Source: Cymbidium sinense (lineage: Eukaryota > Streptophyta > Magnoliopsida > Asparagales > Orchidaceae). Taken from it: 64,000 nucleotides of DNA. The stretch spans positions 89,919,737 through 89,983,736 of the forward strand of contig CM038228.1 of NCBI GenBank assembly GCA_021442155.1, written 5' to 3'. Below are positions 10,298 through 21,183 of the stretch, one piece after another. Each line of letters opens with the position of its first letter. Position 1 is the first letter of the stretch. Position numbers and translations under genes: made by a program. A model generated the notes under the pieces. The model ran no database searches, was not told where the DNA came from, and saw only the letters and a list, made by a program, of their open reading frames with translations.

Positions 10298-11757
10298 CAA
10301 TGGACCTAATTACCTCAATAAGGACTCCTAAAATAATGGGTCTGCATATGTATCAGAGATTCTTCCCCTACTTTACATGGAAAGGAAAAGTAGGGTTTAT
10401 TTTAAATTAGATTTATTTTAAATCGGGTTCATTAAGTTCTCTATGGAGGCAAGCCTCTATAGTTAATTACATCCTAAGGAATGTGATTCCTTAGGAATAC
10501 TCTCGATTAAGTTAAATAATAGTTATCTCCAAAGATTTTGAAAAGGTAGGACTATCAATCGATTGGTTTATTTTTAGAAAGTCAAATGGGATTGATCAAG
10601 AAGAGGGAGTTCTTATCGAAGCCAAATGAAAATAAGTAGGGGTTGCTTAAGATACTAGGAAGCCTAGTAGGCATCCCAAACAACCCTATGGTTGGGCTTT
10701 ACATTTTTGAAATTGAATTAATGTGTTTTGAGTTGAATTTTCATTAGAATGCTAAGGCTTACAATTCCATGGTACAAGGCTATGAAAATGCCTAAGAGGT
10801 GAGGATTTACACTTATAGCCCGTAAAGGGGAGAAGCAACCTCAAAACCTAAATCTAGGGAGCTTTGGTGAGGGCCAAAAGCATGACCTAAATCTAAGGCA
10901 AAAATGGGTATTTGGTTTACCTCCACAAGAGAGGATAAGTCACCTGACTATTGCACTTACAATTGCCTGGAGGTGGTCGCCAACTAACTCCTCCTACAGT
11001 TTTAAATTCATGTAGGAAAGTCTTTATGTTTATGCAAGATAACAAGATTGTCATTTATTTAGAAAGAGACTAAGTCCTTAAACACACTCCCTAAAGAGAC
11101 TAGATTATGTAAGGACATGCTTCAAATGACTTAAATTTAATACAAAATTTTCATATGTTTTATTTTTATTTTGGACAATCATTTGACTCAGGCTATAGGA
11201 TTCATATGCCTAATGCATGAGAAATAAGATTATGGGCCAAAATTAGCAAGATAAGGAGGTGTATTTTTTATCATGACTCTCATAGGTCAAGCCAAGTTCT
11301 CTAGCAAAGGTGGAAGCCCTCCAATTCAAGAGTGAAATAATATGCTTTTATGCATGATGTTAGAAAAAGAAGTACACATCCAGCTAAAGGGTTGCTAATT
11401 CTTTTATCTTAATTTTAACTTAGGCTTTAGCTGAGGTTATGAGTTGTTTACTTTTAATTTTGATTTGATTAATTTAGTAGAAGATTTATTTTTCTCTAAG
11501 AGCCTAACCGTCATCTAGGTCATACATCAATGCAAGAAAGAAACTAGGAAAAGGATGCCATCTTAATGCACAAGCTAAACAAAATATCAAATATTTTATA
11601 AAGCTAACGAAAAAGAATGAAAGGCTATTTATGGTCGGGCACCACTGCACAAACCCAAAAAAAATGGGTAGCTAAGCTCTACACTTATACAACCCGGATT
11701 ACAAATGAATTTAATTTACAATCAAGTAAGGAAATTCATGTTGTCGGGGTCATCATT

Positions 11758-11815
11758 TCTTATTTTCTTCTTTCTTCTCTTCTTCTTTCTTCTTTCATCT
11801 TCTTTTGGTTCCTTC
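11758..11815. repeat. CTT-rich polypyrimidine tract in LTR
   Basis: Irregular TTC/TTTC repeat. The same site in other LTRs differs in length: longest at 29560-29635, short at about 55155-55195. It is a variable simple repeat inside the LTR. Confidence 0.7.
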
Positions 11816-13429
11816 TTTTGGATGTTTGGAATGTGGTTGCTCCAAAGGCTTTACAGGTACATAAGATGAGATCTTATGACCAATGTTCATCTTAATCTCC
11901 GATAACAATCATCCTAAAATCCTAATTATAAAAGTACATGAAAAGGAAAAGTAAATCTAACTAACACCTCTAAAACAGAGATTAGCTAAACAAACCATAC
12001 AATTTCCAAGAATGTATATTGGACTTATCACCCCACACATGGGTAACCAAGTCCACCTGGCCTATTGGATTATGCTTAGGGGGATAAACACCTACACAAC
12101 AAAAGCACTTATATTTTTATTACAGTGCCCCTTAAACATAATCTCCTGTAGAAGATAATGATTAGACTAAATCATCCTACCATTCATTCTATGCATATAC
12201 ACCTTAACATCCAGACTAAAAATAATACATCACAAAATAAAAGCAAACATCAAGCCATGCACCACCCTAACCTAAAGCTAGAAATTGTGAATTTGCCTAA
12301 TGTGTGTGCTTTAAAAGGTTTGTGTGGTATGCTTAGCTATGGATTTAAGGTTTAGATTTTCTAAGTATGAAAATGTTCAACTTAGAGGATGGTTTCAATT
12401 TATTTTCTAAGTATGACATACACATTTATGGTTTCAATTTAGTTGTTCAACCCACACCATCACCATGCAAAGGAGATCACATACAACGGCTAGTTTCTCA
12501 TGGGATGAAACTTCACTTCACAAAGGACCAAACTATGGCTAATCTAAGCTCAGTTTAATGGAATACCTTTTCAGAGGCTATCACCGATGCTCGATTCCCT
12601 TGAAGTAGCTTCGTCTAGTGAAGACGAAGCCTTGTTGAAGGTTTAAGGTGTTAAAATTGGATGGATACTTCTATGGATCAACTTCACCTTCACTTGAGCT
12701 CGGTCTTGGTCAAGAGTAGTCCTCCCTTGCTTGGAGAACTTGTATGAAGCTTGAGGTCAGTTCGATTTGATCCTCTGAGGGTACTTGAAGGAGGAATTAG
12801 GTTGGTTTTGAGTATTAGCTGAGATGGAATTCAAGTGGAGCTCCCCTATTTTCAATCTATGAAAAATCGAGAAAATGAAAATTCAAACTCACTCTAGAAA
12901 GCTTGGGGAAGCTTGCAATGGCTTGCTCTGACTTCCCTAAGCTCAATCAAATTGGAGATTGATGAAATGAATTGGAATTAGGGGGAGTATATCTCCCCTA
13001 GATCAATTAGATGGCCAAGAAGGATCTTGCCATTTTGATCCAATTGATCTCATTACATGGGTTTGTTAGGCTGTTAAGAGTGTCCTTGCATTCAGTTTGG
13101 AGTGTAGAGTGGAGTAGTGAGCTCCCATGTGGCTTAATTGAGTGGAGGAGGGATTACATGTGCTTCATTTCAAGTGAGGTGGTTGATTTTAGCCTTAGGT
13201 TGGGTTGGGCTGACCCAAACCCATTGGGTTAGGTGTCATCTTAGTGTCCACTTGGTAGAGGGTCAAGTGGTCATGAAGATGACCAAATTCAAGTGAATTT
13301 GGCCAAGATTTTCACCTAGGGTAAATGGTCATTTGGCTTGGGTTTCACTTTGAATATGTTTGGTATGATTGAAAAATGGGTTGGACCAAGTTTCAATGGA
13401 TCTGGAGTTGATTTGATATGATTTGGCTC

Positions 13430-13830
13430 ATGTTGACCAATTTAGGTCAAAATGGGTCAACTTAGGTCAAGTTGACCAGTTGGTCAAATTGGGTCAAACC
13501 AAGGGTTGGATCAAGTTCATATGGCCATTTCAAATGTGTTGGTGGTTTTGGTTTGGTTCAATTTGATTTATATTTGGATTTGGTTCATTTGAGTTCATTT
13601 AGGTCAAATGGGTCAAGGTGACCAATTTGTCCCATTTGACCTATTTGGGTTAGGTCATGGGTTGGCTTAGATTTCATTGGTCATAAAATGGATTGGCATC
13701 TTTGTTTCCAATCAATTTAGTTTATATTTGAGTTTGGTTGAATTTGACCTTTTAGGTCAAGTTGGGTTCATAGTCAATTGGGCTAGGTTAGGTCTAGTTG
13801 GCCAATTGAGGCTTGGTCAAGTTCAACAAT
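13430..13830. promoter_or_regulatory. Dense GGTCAA/TTGACC (W-box-like) cluster, LTR of A
   Basis: Seven TTGACC or GGTCAA hexamers occur within about 70 bp (13437-13505), in both orientations, and more follow to 13830. TTGAC[C/T] is the core bound by plant WRKY factors. In element sense this lies in the upstream (U3) half of the LTR. The motif sequence is seen; binding is inference. The cluster recurs in every LTR copy that keeps this block. Confidence 0.5.
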
Positions 13831-14612
13831 TATTTTGAAATGAAATTAACCCATTGGTTTCAATCAATTTGGCTTAGATCAAGTTTTGACACATTTTGAC
13901 TTTTAGGCCAAGTTGGGTCAACACAGGTCAAGTAATGGGCTATTAGGCTCAAATGTTGACTTGGTAAAGTTCAAAATTAGTCATGAATGAGTTTTGATCA
14001 ATGGTTTTAATGAATTTGGCCTATGGTGGATTTTGGCTATGTTGGGTTTCATTTTAGCTAAGTGTTGACTTGGTCAACCCTTAGGTTTGACTTGGTTTGA
14101 CCCAATTTGAGTGATTGATCATCTCATGATGATTGTTGGTCATGATGAGAGGCTTAGGTTGGCTTAGTTCAATCCAATTTGGTTAGGATTAGAACTTGGC
14201 TCATAAAGGGTACTTTAGGTCACTTTAGGTCACTTTAGGTCAAGTGAGCCTAAGTAGGTCAAATGGCTTGGTCAAAGCTTGATTTGAGTTTAATTAAACT
14301 CACATATGGACTTATGACTGAAATATAAATCCAGTTGCAAGTGGTTTAAAGTCAAATGGGTTTTGACTCATTTGATAATTTCAAGTTTAAAAGGGTGAAC
14401 ATGAGATTGACTTGGGTTTGATTTTTTGAATTGATTTTGGTTTGGTTGAAGTTTATGTTAATATTTGGATTCATTTTAGGGTTGATTGAATCATGAAGAA
14501 AAATCAAGGGTTTGGCATTTAAATTGAATTGGCTAAGTTCAAGATTTTGACTTGAAAGGCTTAGGTTAGATTTTGATTGAATGAGTTTGATTTTGGGGTT
14601 TGTTTTGTTTGA

Positions 14613-14980
14613 ATTTATATTTCATTTATATTTGTGAATATAAATGAGAATATAAATGGTTATGAAAATTTTATGAATTTGAAGTGATTTGAACTTGATT
14701 TAGGCTAAGTCCTTAAGGAATCAAAGTGACTTAGGAAAGATTTTTGATTTGGATTTAGTTTGATTGATTTGAATTTATATTTCATTTATACATGTGAATA
14801 TAAATGAGAATATAGAGTTGTGAAAATTTCTTGAATTTGAATTGATTTAGATTTGATTTAGACTAAGTCCATAAGAGGGAATCAAAGTGACTTAGAAAAG
14901 GTTTTTGATTTGGATTTAGTTTGATTGATTTGAATTTATATTTCATTTATTCATGTGAATATAAATGATAATATAGATGG
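14613..14980. repeat. Three AT-rich hairpins, about 160-bp period, LTR of A
   Basis: Three near-copies start at about 14613, 14773 and 14934. Each has a 20-base arm (begins ATTTATATTTCATTT), a loop of about four bases, and a complementary arm (AATATAAATGAGAATATAAA). The first pairs almost fully with a one-base bulge. Sequence between them is also repeated, giving a tandem array of about 160-bp units. Confidence 0.7.
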
Positions 14981-15711
14981 GTTGTGAGAAAATTTCATGA
15001 ATTTTAATTGATTTAGATTTGATTTAGGCTAAGTCCATGAGAGGGAATCTAAGGACTTAAGACATATTTTGACTTGGATTTTCAATGATTAGCTTCAATC
15101 ATTTATTTCAATCATGGATTTCAATCATTTAGAATTGATTTGAGTTTGGAGAAAATCAATTAAGTTGGAATTGATTTAAGTTTGACTTGAAGGAAGGAAG
15201 TGAGGAATTTGGTTCAAGCTATAGGGTAGGCAAATTTTCCTAACACCCTTAAGGAATGACCTATTCTTATGGCTAACTCTTCAAAGTCTCTAGGGTTAGA
15301 TTGAGTGTCCACCTAATCACTAGATGTATCTTAAGACTAAAGATCTCTTAAATTCTAAGAGAAGTCCTATGTCTAAGATGGAGGGGTTGAGAGCTCATCC
15401 TAAAAATGAGATCAACAATTTGCTCTAAATAATCATATTCAATAAGAAAGACATCTTAGGACTAATTAAGGTGAATTACTATCACATAACACAACCATTT
15501 ATTTCTTTCCAACATGTATACCATGCATATGAAAGATCCTAAACATAGCTATACATGCAATACACTTAGCACACTTTAATGATGAGTGTAAAGAGATTTT
15601 GTTTAAGAAAATTTAGATATTCCATGAATGCATGTTCTTATTAAGTAGAAAAAGAGGGACTCTTTTATCCATTAATCAAATACATATTTACATGTATAAA
15701 AGACATTAGTG

Positions 15712-15812
15712 AGTACGGTGCCATTATTTTTTACACCAGGGGTATAAGGTACAAGACCTACTTGGGGCTACTTAAAGCTTCGCAACCCCGGGATGTCCAA
15801 ACTAATATACAA
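15712..15812 (-). promoter_or_regulatory. Conserved LTR block, possible core promoter (LTR of B)
   Basis: About 100 bp that stay readable in all four LTRs with this region (15712-15812, 30734-30834, 56289-56388, and inverted 52341-52440). Shared parts include GCCATTATT, CCAGGGGT, AAGGTACAAGACCTACTT and GTCCAGACTAATATA. In element sense it starts near a TATA-like stretch (perfect TATAAATA only in the inverted copy; here GTAAAAAATA). AGGT/ACCT arms can form a small hairpin. Promoter role is inference. Confidence 0.35.
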
Positions 15813-17404
15813 CTTTTCTTAAATACATGTGCATGTACAAAAAGAAAGCAAATGGATGAAGAGTCATGCAAAAGATTTTTTTTATTTGATTTGGTTATGC
15901 AATTTATATGTGTAAATGTGAAAATCCTTCTTAAGTCAAAACATGGAAATGTATACGAATAGATCTAAGAAAGTGTTATGTTCTTCTCAAATGAACTATA
16001 CACTTTGCAAATCCTATATAAGTCCATGTTAAGAGAGGTGAAGAAAGTCACAAAAAATACAACTTATGTTATGATCACATGCAAGCTTATAGGTATTTAT
16101 TAGAAGCATACCTTCACTTTTAATCTTTGATTTATAGGTTTTGAAAATAACTTTTGGTTTAATAATGATAATAGCCACTCATATTCTTACTTTAGCCAAA
16201 ACATGCAATTTCACATAAAGAAAATATTTTATTTAATTTGATTTTTTTTTTAAAAGATATGAATGCATGATTTCATATGGCATACAACATTTAACATGCT
16301 TGGAAAGAAATAAAGTGATGTAAACATATGATTACATTCACCCTAATTAATTCCTAAGGACAATCTTATAAATAAGATTATTTAAAGTGAATCAAAATTG
16401 CTTAAAGAGACTTTTATTTTTGTTTTGAATTTGATTTGAAAATGATTTATGAGAAAGGGTTTGCTAGTCATAACCCATTTCCCCCATGTGTGAATCAATT
16501 TAGTTTAATTTTAGAACAATTATATTTATTTTATATTTTGTTTAGGTTAAAGTGTGAATTAAATCCATTAATTACCCCTTACCTATACTACTTTAACATA
16601 ATTAACCAAACAATTATGACCCAACATATGATATGCAACCATATGGAATTTAAATCAGTAATGCACCTAAGAAAGAAAGGGGCCTAATGCAATTAGCTCA
16701 CAATTATTGATTAATTAAACTAAAGGGTTTAATTAAGTACTTTCAAAACCTTCCCACACATGTGAGTTGGATATGATTTCCTTAAACTTACCTTAGACTT
16801 TTGACCACCTATAGATCTACACAACAAGAGATTGATTAATTTCATATTCGTTTTGAAAATTTGATTAGATTAATTAAGAAAATCATTAGTAGAATAATCC
16901 TTAATTAGGTTTAGATTAAAGAAGAAAGGGGGTTTAGGGAATAACTTAGGGAAAATATCTCAAACCCATTCCATAACCTTCTCTTCACTTAAATAATATT
17001 TAATTATATTAATTAAGAGATTAAATCACTTTTTACATGCTAAATTACTCTTAATTATATTAAGAGGGTGATTAGGGGTTCATTAATTAATTTTTATAAT
17101 TAACTCTTTGATAAACTCTAAGAAAATTAAAGGAGGCGGAAGTCATCCCACTAAACATGTCTGAGAAATTTGGAACTAATTAATGAAGTCATTAGGGAGT
17201 AATAAAGGTTATTAAATTTCTAATTAAACCCTAATTAAGGAAAATCCACTATTTAAAATGAAATAAAAATAATTTTAATAGATTCCCCTCTAAATTATCT
17301 TTAAATTGAACTTAAGTTTGCATTTTTTGGATTTTTCTACATTTAGTTATGAATTTATGAAGTTTTTGTGATTATTGCTTAATTAAATGATCTAATTAAT
17401 TAAC

Positions 17405-17700
17405 TAATCCCGTCGATGCCACGTGGGCTGCTGACGCGACACACGCTTTCCACATGGCATGACAAGATTGGTTATTTAAGTTGTCACATTGTGCGCTGCA
17501 TTAGTTGGTAGCTCGACGTGCTTTCCCCTAGGTCTTCCGATCAAGGATCTGACGGTAAGGATCAAACTCGTGGTTATAAAGGATTTTAATCAGAGGATCT
17601 AATCATTTCAATCAAGGTCGTCCATCCAAAACACGTGGGATGGATGGCCCATGATTCATCCACTGCAGGAGAGGCGAGGGTCATCCTATTGCTTGATCAG
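17405..17700 (-). promoter_or_regulatory. GC-rich LTR block with two G-box motifs
   Basis: In otherwise AT-rich LTR this block is GC-rich and holds CpGs: GCCACGTGGG at about 17420 and ACACGTGGGA at about 17632, both with the palindrome CACGTG bound by plant bZIP/bHLH factors. The same block in C's 3' LTR (about 32400-32560) has lost the CpG (GCCATGTGG), as expected for methylated cytosines. Confidence 0.4.
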
Positions 17701-18734
17701 CTCACTTGAGTTGATTGAATTGAACCCACACCATCAAGAAGCATAGGGAAGAACATCCAATGGTTGAATTTCAATGGGATTACAATTCCCTTCACAAAGG
17801 ACTAAGAATTTTTCAAATGAGGATCGATTTTGAACAATACCTCACCGGAGGCTATCACTGGTGCTTCCAATGGAGGAGGTAGCTTCGTCTTGTGGAGACA
17901 AAGCTCAGTTGAAAGTTTCAAGGCTTGATTTGATTTGAAGTGGATCTTCCAATTGGCCAAGGCTCCCTCCAATGGCTTGCGGCTTTGTTCTAGGTCTCCC
18001 TTCCCATGGCTTGGATGCTTGCGAAAAGCTTTGGGTGAGCTCGACTTGCCTCCTTTATGGTGCTTGCTAAGTAAATTGAGGTTTGGTGGAGAATTGAGCA
18101 AGTTGGAAAATCCTTAGTCCTCCCCTATTTTGGCTATGAAAGAAACTGAGATGGAGAAGTTCAAATGAGCTTGGGAATGCTTGGAAAACTTGGAGAAGCT
18201 TGCCTTTGCTCCTCTGAGCTCAATCAAATGTAAAGAAGATGGTTTGAGTGGGAATGATGGGGAGTATATCTCCCCTTCCTTGGATCAAACGGTCGAGGCA
18301 TGGCTTGTCATTTTGATCAAATTGAGGAGGTTGAATAGTTTGTTTAGGTTGTTCTGAGCTCCATGTGCTTCGATTTTGGCAGAGGAGTGGAATGGAGGAA
18401 GTGCACATGTGTTAGGTGAGTGCAGGAGGTGATCCAAGTGGAGAATTTCCATTAGAGGGGTCAATTTGGCCTTGGGTTGGGACATGGATGACCCAAACCC
18501 ATTGGGTTATATTCACCACCTTCCTTGGTGTCCATGTGGTCTACTAGGAGGATGCCTAGTGGCCATGAAAAGGAATTGACCAAATTCCAAGTGGATTTGG
18601 CCATAGGTTACCCTTTAACCTAAGAGTAAAATGGTCATTTGGCCTTGATTTTGATTTGGACAGATTTGAAATGATTCAAAAATAGGTTGGGACAAATTTT
18701 AAAGAATTTGGAGTTGATTTGATATGCTTTGGCT

Positions 18735-19090
18735 CAAGTTTACCTATTTAGATCAATATGGGTCAACTTGGGTCAAGTTGACCAATTTGTCAAATTGGGT
18801 CAAACCTTGGGTTAGGTCAAGTTCATATGACCGTTTGAAGTATTTTTTTATCATTGGTATGGTTCAATTTGGTTTATATTTTGTTTTGGTTCATTTGAGT
18901 TCAATTAGGTCAAATGGATCAAGTTGACCAATTCAACCCATTTGACCCAATTAAGTTAGGTCATGTGTTGGTTTAGGCTTGGTTGGTCATTTGAAATGTA
19001 TTGCAAGCTTTGGTTTCAATCAATTTTGGTTTGACCTTTTAGGTCAAGTTGGGTTTATGGTCAGTTGGGCTAGGTTGAATTTAGTTGACC
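18735..19090. promoter_or_regulatory. W-box-like cluster, LTR of B
   Basis: Same GGTCAA/TTGACC field as at 13430-13830, here with hexamers at about 18761-18830, 18905-18955 and 19030-19060. Confidence 0.45.
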
Positions 19091-19893
19091 AATTGAAGCT
19101 TTGGTCAAGATAAACAAGTGATTTAGAAAGAATTTGACCCATTGGTTGCAATCAATTTGGCTTATATCAAGATTTGACGCATTTTGATGTTTTAGGTTAA
19201 CTTAGGTGAACTTGGGTCAAGTGGCCAATTTGGCTCAATTAATGGTTTGATCATGTTCAATCATTGATTTTGGATTGATTTAGATTAATGGTTTTAATCA
19301 ATTTGGCCTATGGTGAATTTTGGCTAATTTAGGTTTCATTTTGGCTAAGTGTTGACTTGGTCAAAGGCTAGGTTTTATTTGGTTTGACCTAATTTGAGTG
19401 ATTGATCCTCCTAAGATGATTGTTTCTCACAATGTGAGGCTTAGATGGGCTTAGTTTAATCCAATTTGGATTGGATTAGAATTTGGCTCAAAAAGGTGCT
19501 TTAGGTCACTATGGGTCAAGTGAACCTAAGAGAGTCAATTGGCTTGATCAAGGCTTAATTCAAGTTTGGTTGAACTCACATATGAACTTATGATTGAAAT
19601 ATAAATCCAATTATAAGTGATTTGGAGTCAAATGGGTTTTGATTCATTTGACAATTTCAAGTTCAAAGGATGAACATGGGTTTGATTTGGGTTATTTTGA
19701 TTTTGGTTTGATGATTGAGGTTTATGTTTATATTTGGTTTTGATTGAAGGAATTGATTGTTTGAAGAAAAAATCCAAAGGTTTGAATTGATTTGAGAATG
19801 ATTTGGCTAAGTTCAAGAATTTGACTTGAAATAGCATAGGTTGGATTTTGGTCATATTTGGGCTTGAGTTTCAAATTGATTTTGGTTGTTTGA

Positions 19894-19940
19894 ATTTATA
19901 TTTCATTTACATTTATGAATATAAATGAGAATACAAATGG
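19894..19940. repeat. AT-rich hairpin, LTR of B
   Basis: Single copy of the 45-bp hairpin found three times in the LTR of A: arms beginning ATTTATATTTC and ending GAATACAAAT around a short loop. Confidence 0.55.
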
Positions 19941-20049
19941 GTTATGAGAAAATCTTTTGAATTTAAAATAATTTGGATTTGATTTGGCTTGGTCCATAAG
20001 ATGAAATCAAAGGGCTTAGGAAAGATTTTGGATTTGAATTTGAAGCTGA

Positions 20050-20290
20050 TTTGAGAAAATCAATTGAGTTAAAATTGATTTAAGTTTTGATTTGGAATTG
20101 ATTGATGATTTAAGAAAATCAATTGAGTTGAAATTGATTTAAGATTTGATTTGAAATTGAATGATGATTTGAGAAAATCAATTGAGTTAAAATTGATTTA
20201 GGTTTTGATTTGACTTGATTCATGATTTGAGAAAATCTATCAAGTTGAAATTGATTTAAGATCTGATTTGGAATTGATTTGAAGGAGGGG
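20050..20290. repeat. About 59-bp tandem repeat, four units, LTR of B
   Basis: The words GAGAAAATCAATTGAG (or one-base variants) start at about 20053, 20112, 20171 and 20229 and are followed each time by TTGATTTAAG and TTTGATTTG. The array is longer here than in the other LTRs, pointing to local expansion. Confidence 0.6.
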
Positions 20291-20689
20291 AGCAAGGATT
20301 GGGGTTAAGCTATAGGGTTGGCGAGTTTTCCTAACACTCCTAAGGCATAACCTATTCCTAAAGCAAACTCTTTTAAGTCTCTAGGGTTAGGTTAAGTGTT
20401 CACCTAATCACAACAAGTGTCTTAAGACTAAGGAACTCTTAATGTCTAGAGGAGTCTTATGTCTAAGATAAGCTCACTCCAAAGAGGTCAATAAGGCTCA
20501 ATATGTGTGGTGTGACGGACAAGGCATACCACACGTGATTGGCAGATGATCAATAATGCTTGAATGATCACAAGCACTAATAGAAACGATTACTCATAAA
20601 CTTGAGATGTAGAGAGAATATAGAGCTTAGTGCAATGCAACTCTACTTATGCCTAAGACATAAGAGAGTGAGGGAGGAATCCACTAGGG

Positions 20690-21000
20690 ATTAAATATGT
20701 GAACCTTTTACTAGGGGAAAAGGTTCAAGTCATCCACTAAGAGATGAGAGGTTTAATTTGATTTGAATCTCATTGGGGAGAAAATTGATTTGATTTATTG
20801 ACTTATGATTTGGTGCTCCACTAGGGATGAAAATGTGAACTCTCCACTAGGGGAGCAAGTTTGAGTAATCCACCGGGGATAAGAGGTTGTGAAATTCTCT
20901 AGGGGATTAGAATTCGAGATCCTCTAGGGATGAATGATGTAAACTCTCCACTATGGGAGCAAGTTCAAGTCATCCACTGGGGAAATTGAAAAGATTTGCA
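20690..21000 (-). repeat. CCACTAGGG-motif repeat zone, 3' UTR of B
   Basis: TCCACTAGGG, TCCACTAAG, CTCTAGGGGA and similar words recur about every 30-60 bp, often after GAACT or AAGTCAT. The same zone lies in element C at about 35620-35880. Too irregular for one clean period. Confidence 0.5.
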
Positions 21001-21071
21001 TCTCACTGAGGAGAAGTGGATTGATTTGATTTATTTAATTTGGTTTGACTCGACTAAGACGGTTGATTGGA

Positions 21072-21125
21072 TTTGTTTTGTTTGTTTTGTTTATTTTGTT
21101 TGTTTTGTTTGTTTTGTTTATTTTG
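21072..21125. repeat. TTTGTTTTG simple repeat
   Basis: Short run of TTTGTTTTG / TTTATTTTG units in the 3' UTR of B, not expanded in C. Confidence 0.75.
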
Positions 21126-21183
21126 TCTCCACTGGGGAGGTTAGAAGGGATTTGTTTCAGATTTTTAAATTTTGAATTTTTGA

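Larger units (their letters stand above)
390..15417 (-). mobile_element. Element A: Tat/Ogre-type Ty3/gypsy retrotransposon, partial
   Basis: Read on the minus strand: 5' LTR (15417-10110), PBS (10099-10082), hairpin-rich leader, an upstream ORF, gag, nucleocapsid, protease, RT, RH and aRH. The integrase end is missing at the left. Order and dual RNase H match the Tat branch of plant Ty3/gypsy elements. All frames are broken by stops and shifts, so the element is defective. Its LTR ends inside LTR sequence of element B, with a jump in the LTR map at 15417/15418, which fits nested insertion. The other side of that insertion lies outside the window, so no target-site duplication can be checked. 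Confidence 0.8.
10110..15417 (-). repeat. 5' LTR of element A, internally deleted
   Basis: Left end TGGTGAATT abuts the PBS spacer; right end is GAGATCAACA, matching the ends of the other LTRs. On the plus strand it contains the block shared with 28.0-30.2 kb and 53.5-55.8 kb, then jumps at about 12430 straight to the block shared with 32.6-35.4 kb and 58.3-61.2 kb. About 2 kb of the middle block (present in B, C and the inverted LTR) is missing. Right flank is atttg. No ORF in it looks real. Confidence 0.8.
15418..20493 (-). repeat. 3' LTR of element B, left part missing
   Basis: Begins in the middle LTR block (ttgctctaaataatc at 15421, matching about 30430 in C) and continues through the third block to AAAGAGGTCAATA at 20493. 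It keeps the 2 kb middle block that the LTR of A has lost. At its right end the last bases read CAATA, where other LTRs have CAACA. 15824-17400 and 17700-18700 are plain AT-rich LTR sequence with no supported gene. Confidence 0.75.

Noticed and set aside
11617..11895. Plus-strand open frame with hydrophobic stretch (possible membrane peptide)
   Set aside because: The hydrophobic part is the CTT-rich simple repeat of the LTR read as Phe/Leu/Ser; the frame is lost in the other LTRs.
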